Source: an uncultured Bacteroidales bacterium (GTDB lineage Bacteria > Bacteroidota > Bacteroidia > Bacteroidales > Bacteroidaceae). From it: DNA of 64,000 nt. Under the pieces are notes generated by a model. It ran no database searches, was not told the DNA's origin, and saw only the letters and a list, made by a program, of their open reading frames with translations. Both the position numbers and the translations under genes were made by a program. Of this stretch, positions 51,801 to 59,192 are shown in pieces (positions within the stretch are counted from its first letter, which is position 1; each line of letters opens with the position of its first letter). The stretch spans positions 1 through 64,000 of the forward strand of contig CACYQI010000030.1 of assembly GCA_902776455.1 (NCBI GenBank). Reading direction: 5' to 3'.

Positions 51801-52836
51801 GTACCAGAGCACCGTGCAGGAGCAGTTCGTGCCTTTCCCCAAGCCGCAGAGCATGGGAGGCCGCGAGGAAGTGCGTTGGTGCGCTTTGCAGGATGGGAGT
51901 GGCAACGGCCTGCAGTTCATCAGCGGCTACGGCACGATGAGCACTTCGGCACTCCCCTGGAGCGCACTCCAGATGACGAAGGCACAGCATCCGCACGAAC
52001 TGCCGGAGAGCGACGGCACCTATCTCCACCTCGACTGCAAGGTGAACGGTCTCGGCGGCAACAGCTGCGGACAGGGCGGACCGTTGAGGAAAGACAGAGT
52101 CCTCGGCGCTCTCCACCAGATGATGCTCATCATCCGGCATGCCTCGGCTGGCGACAACCTCTCGGCCCGCGCCAAGGTGGACGGCAAGACGCTCTTCCCG
52201 CTGGCCATCCTTCGCGACAAGGCCGGCAAAGTCACCATAGTGGGCGACCCGACCAGCGACCTCGAGCACCTGCCCATCTGCTATAGGATAGGCAATGGCA
52301 AGCAACAGAACTACACCGGCCCCTTCGACCTGAAACAAGGCGGAACGGTCTATGCAAGGTACGAAAGCGATAGCGATTGGACCACGTCGGCCGCGTTCGA
52401 GAAGATAGAGAAAGTGCCCGTCGAGGTAGTCTATGTGTCGAGCGAGGAAGGCCCGGGCAGGGAATACGGCAAGAACCTTGTCGATGGCGACCCGAGCACC
52501 ATTTGGCACACCATGTACAGCATCACGGTGCCGAAGTACCCGCACTGGGTTGACTTCGACTGCGGCGAGGAGAAACTCATCAAGGGCTTCAGCTACCTGC
52601 CCCGTCAGGACGGCAGTCCCAACGGCAACATCAAGGGCTACAAGGTGCAGCTCAGCAGCGACGGCAAGACTTGGACAGCCCCCGTCAGCGAAGGCGACTT
52701 CGAGAACTCGTCGAAGGAGAAGAAAGTGCTGTTCGGCAAGCCGCAGAAGGCACGCTACCTCCGCTTTACGGCCCTCAGCAGCCAGAACGGAGCGGACTTC
52801 GCCTCGGGTGCCGAGTTCAACGTCCTGGCCGAGTAG
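48837..52836 (+). pseudogene. GH2 beta-galactosidase with a frameshift
   Basis: A signal peptide (LLTTLFLSALALSASAEA) leads a GH2 enzyme of about 1,330 residues if joined. The first frame (48837-51089) carries the sugar-binding and jelly-roll domains and the catalytic barrel, with acid/base E532 in SLGNEAGPG and nucleophile E596 in SEYAHSMGNS. The second frame (from about 51025, ending 52836) carries the beta-galactosidase small-chain region (AFRAPVDNDNWARDQWFKQG) and a C-terminal F5/8-type domain (YGKNLVDGDPSTIWHTMYS). The frames meet near 51030-51060 by a one-base gain or two-base loss. No slippery heptamer is seen. Catalytic residues survive in the first part, so a sequencing error or recent mutation are both possible. 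Confidence 0.85.
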
Positions 52837-52910
52837 GAAGCTGGCTTGAATATCAGACTGTTGCACGGAAGAACAGCCTTCTTCCGGAAACAGACAGCGT
52901 TGCCCGGTTT

Positions 52911-52951
52911 TACGCTCCGTGGAGCATCGACCCACCCTCCACGGAGCTTGA
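52911..52951. repeat. 22-bp dyad units, locus 9
   Basis: Two units beginning TTTTACGCTCCGTGGAGCATC. Confidence 0.7.
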
Positions 52952-52962
52952 AACCGGGCTTT

Positions 52963-53170
52963 GCTGTCCGGGGAAAAGCATCGGAGGTGCGAAAGACCAC
53001 AGACTGGGGTGTTAACCCCCGGTAATGTTGCAACGACAGAGAAAGCCCCGAAGGGGCGACAGAATATCCAACCAGTTCGATAACAAGTTGTTCAGGTCTC
53101 TGTCGCCCCCTCGGGGCTTCTTTTATTGTCGCAATCCCGCCGGGGGTTACACCCCCGTCTGTGTTCTTTC
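52963..53170. repeat. REP-like hairpin element, copy 2
   Basis: Nested inverted repeat. The outer arms ACAGACTGGGGTGTTAACCC / GGGGGTTACACCCCCGTCTG enclose the core dyad (53043-53119) AAGCCCCGAAGGGGCGACAG / CTGTCGCCCCCTCGGGGCTT. The core loop is nearly identical in reverse to copy 3. Confidence 0.8.
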
Positions 53171-53181
53171 GTCTCTTCGAG

Positions 53182-53285
53182 ACTTATGGTAAGCCCCCCA
53201 AAGCTGCCGTTCGTCAAGAAAGCCGATGGAGAGGAGCATAAATTGAGGTGCCCATGATTTTCTACGGAAAGCAATACCGGGGAAA
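53182..53285. repeat. 100-bp repeat related to window start
   Basis: Shares TAAGCCCCC, AAGAAAGCCGATG and AGGAGCAT with bases 1-100 in the same order. It adjoins REP-like copy 2 as if part of a larger composite element. Confidence 0.65.
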
Positions 53286-53288
53286 AGC

Positions 53289-53307
53289 ATTCGTGGAGCA
53301 TCGACCC
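53289..53307. repeat. 22-bp dyad unit, locus 10 (single)
   Basis: One partial unit, CGTGGAGCATCGACCCATTG, joined to minisatellite block 4. Confidence 0.55.
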
Positions 53308-53395
53308 ATTGGCCTCATAGGCCCCATTAGCCCTATTGGCCCCATGAGCCTCATTAGCCTCATAGGCCTCATTAGCCCTATTGGCCCATTTGCCC
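53305..53395. repeat. GGGCTAATGAGGCC minisatellite, block 4
   Basis: CCTCATAGGCCCCATTAGCC-type units. Confidence 0.7.
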
Positions 53396-53510
53396 ACACT
53401 CCCAAGCGAATGAGTGCTCAAATGACGCCGAAAAATGCTATAAAGTATTAAAATATGTCATTTTACTTGTTTTTTAGAGCGAAAAACGCGATTGTTTCAA
53501 TAAAAATGAT

Positions 53511-53518
53511 TACCTTTG
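53511..53518 (+). promoter_or_regulatory. -7 box for the GNAT-like gene
   Basis: TACCTTTG, 38 nt before the ATG. TTG occurs 16 nt upstream, shorter than the usual spacing. Confidence 0.55.
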
Positions 53519-53556
53519 CGCGATAATTATGCATTAAGGGGAAAAGATAAAGCACT

Positions 53557-54708
53557 ATGAGCAATATAAGCGTTAGTCAAGTCAATACCAAAAAGGAGAT
53601 GCGGGCCTTTGTACGTTTTAACTACGAGCTGTACAAAGACTGCCCGTATGCTGTGCCCAATTTACTTGAGGATACGCTCGAGACCCTCGACTCGCAATGC
53701 AACCCAGCCTTCCGTTTCTGCGAGGCCGCTTTCTTCCTTGCCCGCAAGGACGACCGCATCGTGGGACGCGTGGTCGCCATCATCAACACCCGTGCCAACG
53801 AGCGTTGGAACAAACAGGAAGTGCGTTTCGGCTGGATAGACTTCATCGACGACCCCGAAGTGAGCAGCGCCCTGTTCGACGCCGTAGCGGCTTGGGGCAA
53901 AGAGAGAGGCATGAACCGCATGGTGGGACCGTTGGGCTTCACCGACCTCGACCTTGAGGGAATGCTCATCGACGGCTTCGACCAGCTCTCCACAGTCTTC
54001 ACCATCTACAACTACCCCTACTATCCGCAGCACTTGGCCAAGCTGGGCTTCGAGAAAGAAGCCGTGTGGCTGCAGCGAAAAGTGTTCGTTCCGACAGGCG
54101 AACACGTTGCAAACAACTCCAAATACTTCCGCATAGCCCAGATGGTGCAGCAGCGCTATGGCTTCCGCCTACGCCACTTCAAGAACAAGAGCGAAATAAA
54201 GAAGGGCGGCTACATACACAAGCTGCTCGGCGTAATCAACCGCTCCTACTCCGACCTCTACGGGTTCAGTCAGCTCGACGACAAGCAGATAGAATGGTAC
54301 GCCTCTAAGTTCATGACGATAATCGACATTCGTTTCCTCTCCGTAGTGGAGAACAAGGACGGCGAAATCATAGGCGTCGGCATCTGCATCCCCAGCCTGA
54401 GCACCGCCGTGCAGAAGGCGAAAGGCAAGCTCTTCCCCTTCGGCTGGTGGCACTTCCTGCGCGAAATCTATCTGAAGCGCAAGCACAGGATACTCGACAT
54501 GCTGCTTATCGGCGTCCTGCCCGAATACCAGGAGAAAGGCGCCAATGCCCTCTTCTTTGCCGACATCATACCCCTTTGCGTCAGCGGAGGCTTTGAGTGG
54601 GCCGAGGCACATCCGCAGCTCGAAGACAACAGAGCAGGCCAGATGCTCTGGAAGAACCTCGACTGCTGCATCCACAAGCGCAGAGCAGTCTTTGCAAAGG
54701 AAATATAG
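53557..54708 (+). CDS. GNAT-like N-acetyltransferase family protein
   Basis: A 383-residue protein commonly labelled N-acetyltransferase in Bacteroidetes. Two GNAT-like halves are suggested: KEMRAFVRFNYELYKDCPYA followed by FFLARKDDRIVGRVVAIIN in the first, and LLIGVLPEYQEKGANALFFA (a pattern like the acetyl-CoA loop) in the second. The substrate is unknown. The stop codon is followed directly by a CTATAGTTT minisatellite and then parE. Confidence 0.75.
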   Translation: MSNISVSQVNTKKEMRAFVRFNYELYKDCPYAVPNLLEDTLETLDSQCNPAFRFCEAAFFLARKDDRIVGRVVAIINTRANERWNKQEVRFGWIDFIDDPEVSSALFDAVAAWGKERGMNRMVGPLGFTDLDLEGMLIDGFDQLSTVFTIYNYPYYPQHLAKLGFEKEAVWLQRKVFVPTGEHVANNSKYFRIAQMVQQRYGFRLRHFKNKSEIKKGGYIHKLLGVINRSYSDLYGFSQLDDKQIEWYASKFMTIIDIRFLSVVENKDGEIIGVGICIPSLSTAVQKAKGKLFPFGWWHFLREIYLKRKHRILDMLLIGVLPEYQEKGANALFFADIIPLCVSGGFEWAEAHPQLEDNRAGQMLWKNLDCCIHKRRAVFAKEI

Positions 54709-54795
54709 TTTCTATAGTTCCTATAGTATCTATAGCCTCTATAGCTGCTATAGTTCCTATAGCCTCTATAGTATCTATAGCTTCTATGGCTTCTA
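54707..54795. repeat. CTATAGTTT minisatellite, second block
   Basis: About nine 9-nt units of the family seen at 34875-34962, joining the GNAT-like gene to parE. Confidence 0.8.
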
Positions 54796-54812
54796 TCAAC
54801 TAAGGAAAGACC

Positions 54813-56801
54813 ATGAATTCCACGCAATACAGCGAAGATAATATCCGCCATCTCTCTGATATGGAGCACATCCGCACGCGTCCCGGCATGTACATCGGGC
54901 GCTTGAGCGATGGCTCGCAGGCCGACGATGGCATCTATGTCCTCCTCAAGGAAGTCATCGACAACAGCATCGATGAGTTCAAGATGGGTGCAGGCAAACG
55001 CATCGAAGTAGATATTCAGGACAACTTGCGCGTCAGCATTCGCGACTACGGACGCGGCATCCCCCTCGGCAAACTCGTGGAGGCCGTCTCCATGCTCAAC
55101 ACCGGAGGCAAGTACGACTCCAAGGCCTTCCAGAAGAGCGTCGGCCTGAACGGCGTCGGACTCAAAGCCGTCAACGCCCTCAGCACACGCTTCGAAGTGC
55201 AGAGCTTCCGCGACGGACAGACCCGACGGGCAGCCTTCAGCAAAGGCATCCTTGAGAGCGACGTCACCGAGGAAACGCAGGACGAGAACGGAACTGCTGT
55301 CTTCTTCGAACCCGACGCAAGCCTCTTCAAGCACTACGCCTTCCGGAGCGAGTTCGTGGAGATAATGCTTCGCAACTACACCTACCTCAATACGGGCCTC
55401 ACCATCATGCTGAACGGGCGCCGCATCATGTCGCGCGACGGACTCTCCGACCTGCTCTCCGACCGCATGGACTACGAGCCGCTCTATCCCATCATACACC
55501 TCAGGGGCGAAGACATCGAGATAGCCTTCACCCATACGAAGCAGAACGGCGAGGAATACTACTCCTTCGTCAACGGACAGAACACGACGCTCGGCGGCAC
55601 GCACCAGGCAGCATTCAAGAAGTACATTGCCGAAGTCATCAAGGACTACAGCGGCAAGAACTACGAATACACAGACATCCGCAACGGCATCGTTGCAGCC
55701 ATCAGCATCAACATACAGGAGCCGACCTTCGAAAGCCAGACGAAAGTGAAGCTCGGCTCTACGACTACCGAGCCGGATGGCGGCATATCCATCGACAAGT
55801 TCATAGGCGATTTCGTCAAAGAACAAGTGGACAATTACCTCCACAAGAACACCGATGTGGCCGACATCATACTGCAGAAGGTGGCCGAAAGCGAGAAGAT
55901 ACGCAAGGAGATGGCTGGCGTGGCGAAGAAAGCACGCGAGATGTCGAAGAAGGCAAACCTGCACAACCGCAAGCTTCGCGACTGCCGTGTGCATCTGACC
56001 GACACGAAGGGCGAGCTGCAAGAGGAAAGCAGCATCTTCATCACCGAGGGCGACTCGGCCAGCGGCAGCATAACGAAGAGCCGCGACGTCAACACGCAGG
56101 CGGTCTTCTCTCTGCGCGGCAAACCCCTCAACTGCTATAAGCTCACGAAGAAAGTGGTGTATGAGAACGAGGAGTTCAACCTTTTGCAAGCCGCTCTCAA
56201 CATAGAGGACGGGCTTGACGGCCTGCGCTACAACAAGGTCATCGTGGCGACTGATGCCGACGACGACGGCATGCACATCCGCCTCCTCATGCTTACATTC
56301 TTCCTTAAGTTCTTCCCCGAACTCGTCAAGAAAGGCCATGTCTTCATCCTCCAGACGCCGCTTTTCCGCGTCCGGGGTCGTAAGACGAAGATAGGAAAAG
56401 CAAAGCTCAATGCCATCGAAGCAGAGCTGGCAGCCCGCGAGACGGGTACGGAGGAGGCCGAAGCCTACAGCAGCGGCAAGCGCCCCCGCCACCTCAGCCT
56501 CTCGAAGGACTTCGTGACGCAGTACTGCTACTCGGAGGACGAGCGCCAGCAGGCCATCGACGACCTCGGGCCAGACCCTGAGATAACGCGCTTCAAAGGC
56601 TTGGGCGAGATAAGCCCCGAGGAGTTCAGCCACTTCATCGGTCCCGACATACGCCTTGACCAAGTGATGCTGCACAAGTCCGACCAGGTGGCCGAGCTTC
56701 TGAACTTCTATATGGGCGACAACACAATGGACCGTCAGAACTTCATCATCGACAATCTTGTCATCGAAGAAGACTTGGCGGAAGAAAGCACGGAACAGTA
56801 A
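54813..56801 (+). CDS. parE: Type IIA topoisomerase subunit B (ParE-like)
   Basis: ATPase subunit of topoisomerase IV, which decatenates daughter chromosomes. The 662-residue protein has the GHKL fold ([19 protein letters not shown] with the catalytic Glu, [27 protein letters not shown]) and the TOPRIM motifs ([23 protein letters not shown]). Bacteroidetes encode both GyrB and this paralogue. The [13 protein letters not shown] start and the single TOPRIM domain fit ParE. The partner ParC gene is not in the window, and the genes immediately downstream are a toxin-antitoxin pair. Confidence 0.88.
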   Translation: MNSTQYSEDNIRHLSDMEHIRTRPGMYIGRLSDGSQADDGIYVLLKEVIDNSIDEFKMGAGKRIEVDIQDNLRVSIRDYGRGIPLGKLVEAVSMLNTGGKYDSKAFQKSVGLNGVGLKAVNALSTRFEVQSFRDGQTRRAAFSKGILESDVTEETQDENGTAVFFEPDASLFKHYAFRSEFVEIMLRNYTYLNTGLTIMLNGRRIMSRDGLSDLLSDRMDYEPLYPIIHLRGEDIEIAFTHTKQNGEEYYSFVNGQNTTLGGTHQAAFKKYIAEVIKDYSGKNYEYTDIRNGIVAAISINIQEPTFESQTKVKLGSTTTEPDGGISIDKFIGDFVKEQVDNYLHKNTDVADIILQKVAESEKIRKEMAGVAKKAREMSKKANLHNRKLRDCRVHLTDTKGELQEESSIFITEGDSASGSITKSRDVNTQAVFSLRGKPLNCYKLTKKVVYENEEFNLLQAALNIEDGLDGLRYNKVIVATDADDDGMHIRLLMLTFFLKFFPELVKKGHVFILQTPLFRVRGRKTKIGKAKLNAIEAELAARETGTEEAEAYSSGKRPRHLSLSKDFVTQYCYSEDERQQAIDDLGPDPEITRFKGLGEISPEEFSHFIGPDIRLDQVMLHKSDQVAELLNFYMGDNTMDRQNFIIDNLVIEEDLAEESTEQ

Positions 56802-56815
56802 AGTTGAGAATAACT

Positions 56816-57028
56816 ATGGCTACCCTGACCATTCAAGTTGACAATCCTGCCATCCTGAGCAGCATTCGGAAGGTTCTGAATGCCTTGGATGGCGTCAGAA
56901 TTCTGCCGCAGCGCAAGAGCGCGACCAGGAAGAAAGGCATCGACGAGGCTCTGGAAGATGTCCGTTTAGGCCGTGTGAGTGGTCCGTTCTCTACGCCGGA
57001 AGAAGTGTTCGAACACTTAGGCATTTAA
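56816..57028 (+). CDS. Antitoxin of a YafQ-type toxin-antitoxin pair
   Basis: A 70-residue acidic protein that would neutralise the downstream toxin. ATLTIQVDNPAILSSIRKVL is a short strand-helix dimerisation region, and GPFSTPEEVFEHLGI is the acidic helical C-terminus that typically wraps the toxin. It shows no close match to E. coli DinJ. It begins 15 bp after parE and ends 2 bp before the toxin start, the usual order antitoxin then toxin. It is likely autoregulated with the toxin. Confidence 0.8.
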   Translation: MATLTIQVDNPAILSSIRKVLNALDGVRILPQRKSATRKKGIDEALEDVRLGRVSGPFSTPEEVFEHLGI

Positions 57029-57030
57029 CG

Positions 57031-57306
57031 ATGGTTTACTCTGTCCGTACCACTAAGCGGTTTGATAAGAGCGTAGAGAAGATGAAGAAGCGCGGACTCC
57101 CGATGGAGGACTTGCGCACAGTCATCTCTTTGCTTATGCAGACAGGAACGTTGCCTGCACATTATCGGCCTCATAAGTTAACGGGCAACTATAGGGGCAA
57201 ATGGGAATGCCATATAAAGGCTGACTGGCTGCTTGTCTGGGAGCAACACGAAGCGGAATTGCTGCTAATTATGATTGACACGGGTTCTCATTCCGATATA
57301 TTCTGA
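57031..57306 (+). CDS. YafQ-family mRNA interferase toxin
   Basis: A 91-residue ribosome-dependent endoribonuclease. All residues known to matter in E. coli YafQ are found with near-identical spacing: H48 (RPHKLTG), H61 (ECHIKADW), D65, H87 (TGSHSDIF) and terminal F91. The toxin should therefore be active and stop translation by cutting mRNA in the ribosomal A site under stress. It ends 1 bp before coaD, so readthrough into that essential gene is expected. Confidence 0.92.
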   Translation: MVYSVRTTKRFDKSVEKMKKRGLPMEDLRTVISLLMQTGTLPAHYRPHKLTGNYRGKWECHIKADWLLVWEQHEAELLLIMIDTGSHSDIF

Positions 57307-57307
57307 T

Positions 57308-57757
57308 ATGCGACTGGTTCTCTTCCCTGGGTCGTTCGACCCCTTTACGCTTGGGCACGCCGACATCGTGCGACGGGCTTTGAGTCTCTTCGACGAGATT
57401 GTCATAGCCGTTGGTTATAACGAGCAGAAGCAAGGCTGGCTGCCTGTCGAGGAGCGTGTTGCGGCTATTAGGAAGCTGTACAAAGACGAGCCGCGCGTCA
57501 GGGTGGAGAGCTACACGGGCCTTACCGTCACCTTTGCCAGGGAGCTGGGCATCGGTGCTATCGTCAGGGGTGTCCGCACGTCGTCCGACTTCGAGTATGA
57601 GCTTCAGATGGCGGACGTGAACCGTCGGCTCACGGGCATCGAGACCCTCCTGCTGCCTGCTTCGCCCGAGCTGGCGTGCCTCAGCAGCTCCGTCGTCCGC
57701 GAGCTTGCCCACTTCGGGCACGATGTCTCGCAGTTCCTTCCACAGACGGGGGTGTAA
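57308..57757 (+). CDS. coaD: Phosphopantetheine adenylyltransferase
   Basis: Adds AMP to 4'-phosphopantetheine in coenzyme A synthesis. The 149-residue protein has the nucleotidylyl-transferase motifs FPGSFDPFTLGH, the substrate-site RGVRTSSDFEYELQMAD and the C-terminal LSSSVVRELAHFG. The final QTGV and stop are encoded by ACAGACGGGGGTGTAA, the outer end of a REP-like element, so the original C-terminus may have been replaced. The ATG at 57308 is used because earlier in-frame codons lie within the toxin gene. Confidence 0.93.
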   Translation: MRLVLFPGSFDPFTLGHADIVRRALSLFDEIVIAVGYNEQKQGWLPVEERVAAIRKLYKDEPRVRVESYTGLTVTFARELGIGAIVRGVRTSSDFEYELQMADVNRRLTGIETLLLPASPELACLSSSVVRELAHFGHDVSQFLPQTGV

Positions 57758-57966
57758 CTGCCCGGTAGGATTGTGACAATAAAAGAAGCCCCGAGGGGGT
57801 GACAGATACCTGAACAAGTTGTTATCGAACTGGTTAGGTATTCTGTCGCCCCCTCGGGGCTTTCTCTGTCGTTGCAACATTACCGGGGGGTTAACGCCCC
57901 CGTTTGTGGTCTTTCACACCTTGACTTGCATCGACCTTTGGTTCGGTGCTTTCCACCGGACAGCAA
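57741..57966. repeat. REP-like hairpin element, copy 3
   Basis: Outer ACAGACGGGGGTGTAA, core dyad AAGCCCCGAGGGGGTGACAG / CTGTCGCCCCCTCGGGGC, then ACCTTGACTTGCATCGACCT and CCGGACAGCAATG. Opposite orientation to copy 2. It overlaps the 3' end of coaD by 17 bp. Confidence 0.8.
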
Positions 57967-57973
57967 TGCCCGG

Positions 57974-58062
57974 TTTCACGCTCCACGGAGCATCGGCTCA
58001 CGCTCCACGGAGGAAAGGCTCACGCTCCACGGAGCATCGGGCTGCGCTCCACGTTGTGTAAA
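57974..58062. repeat. 22-bp dyad array, locus 11
   Basis: Four units, the last ending CTCCACGTTGTGTAAAAC, between REP-like copy 3 and the symporter gene. Confidence 0.85.
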
Positions 58063-58069
58063 ACTGCCC

Positions 58070-59095
58070 CTAATTCTTATCAGTCTGCAAAGCCTCGTTG
58101 TCGGTGCCTTTGCGCTCGTCCATCCACGAGAAAAAGCCTGCCAGCAAGGTGCCGGAGATGCTGTGGTAGGCACACGAGATGGCGCAGGGGAAGACGGTCA
58201 GCGCTGCCATGGGGTTCATGGCAATCATGGCGGGCGAGGCGAAGAAGTTGCGGGCCAGCACCGTTGCCATGCCTGCATTCTGCATGCCCACCTCGATGGA
58301 GAGGGTGCGACGCTTGGCCGTGTTGAAGTGGAAGCCTTTGCCCACGAGGTAGCCCAGCAGGTAGCCCGTGCCGTTGTGGAGCGTCACGACAGTCAGCGTC
58401 AAAGCTATCAGACGCAGACCGTTCTCCATGAGTTGCGGATGGACGGTGAAGATGACGCCGCCCACGATGCAGGCCAGGCACAGCACGCTCAGGCCGGGCA
58501 TCACGCCTTGCAGTTGCTTGAAGTATTTCCTGTCGGAGAAGAAGTAGTTGAAGGCCACGCCGAGCGTCACCGGCAGCAACGTGACGAGCAGGATGTTCTG
58601 GAACATGCCCCAGGCATCCACGTCAATCTCTGCGCCTGCCAGCCACAGCACGAGCAGCGGCGTCACGAAGGGCGAGAGCACCGTGCTCACGGTAGTCATG
58701 CCCACGCTGTAGGCCACGTCGCCCCGGCAGAGGAAGCTCATGATGTTGCTGCTCACGCCTCCGGGGCAACAGCCCACCAGGATGAGGCCCGCCGCCATGA
58801 AGCTGTCGAGGTTGAAAAGGTTGGATAAAGCCCATGCCACCAGCGGCATGATGGTGTATTGCGCCACGGCACCGATGAGGATGTCGATGGGGCGGGAGAG
58901 CAGAATGCGGAAGTCCTCGGTGGAGAGCGTGCAGCCCATCGTCAGCATGATGAGGCCTAGGATGACCGACGCCCGCTGTCCCTGCTGCACCCACGCAAAG
59001 GCGTCGGGAACGAAGAAGGCAACAACGGCAATCAGGATGATGAAAAGACTCGTATAGCGCGCCAACCAGCGGCTCAGGGATAACAGTAAGTTCAT
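58070..59095 (-). CDS. Bile acid:sodium symporter (BASS) family transporter
   Basis: A 341-residue inner-membrane protein with about ten hydrophobic helices. LIMLTMGCTLSTEDF and the cross-over motif GCCPGGVSSNIMSFLCRGDV (sodium-site region) are diagnostic, with a second half GMQNAGMATVLA. BASS members carry bile acids, pantoate or 2-keto acids with sodium. Being next to coaD makes pantoate worth testing, but REP-like and dyad repeats separate the genes and the strands differ. The ATG at 59095 fits the divergent promoter. Confidence 0.88.
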   Translation of the reverse strand: MNLLLSLSRWLARYTSLFIILIAVVAFFVPDAFAWVQQGQRASVILGLIMLTMGCTLSTEDFRILLSRPIDILIGAVAQYTIMPLVAWALSNLFNLDSFMAAGLILVGCCPGGVSSNIMSFLCRGDVAYSVGMTTVSTVLSPFVTPLLVLWLAGAEIDVDAWGMFQNILLVTLLPVTLGVAFNYFFSDRKYFKQLQGVMPGLSVLCLACIVGGVIFTVHPQLMENGLRLIALTLTVVTLHNGTGYLLGYLVGKGFHFNTAKRRTLSIEVGMQNAGMATVLARNFFASPAMIAMNPMAALTVFPCAISCAYHSISGTLLAGFFSWMDERKGTDNEALQTDKN

Positions 59096-59115
59096 GGTTT
59101 TTTCCTTTTTCCGTG

Positions 59116-59123
59116 CAAAGGTA
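59116..59123 (-). promoter_or_regulatory. -7 box for the BASS transporter
   Basis: On the minus strand the sequence reads TACCTTTG, about 20 nt before the ATG. Confidence 0.6.
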
Positions 59124-59166
59124 CAATTTTCCCGAAGGAAAAGAAAACGATTTAGGGAAAATGTTT

Positions 59167-59174
59167 TATCTTTG
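59167..59174 (+). promoter_or_regulatory. -7 box for the GH3 gene
   Basis: TATCTTTG, 18 nt before the ATG at 59193. Divergent from the BASS promoter about 50 bp away. Confidence 0.6.
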
Positions 59175-59192
59175 CAAAAAAAACGTACGCTT

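Larger units (their letters stand above)
52837..53556. other. Gene-free stretch with dyad units and REP-like element
   Basis: Holds 22-bp units (loci 9 and 10), REP-like hairpin copy 2, a 100-bp repeat related to window bases 1-100, minisatellite block 4 and the promoter of the next gene. Confidence 0.65.

Noticed and set aside
54468..56675. 735-residue minus-strand frame opposite parE
   Set aside because: Antisense shadow of parE and the GNAT-like gene. No signal peptide, domain or promoter supports it.
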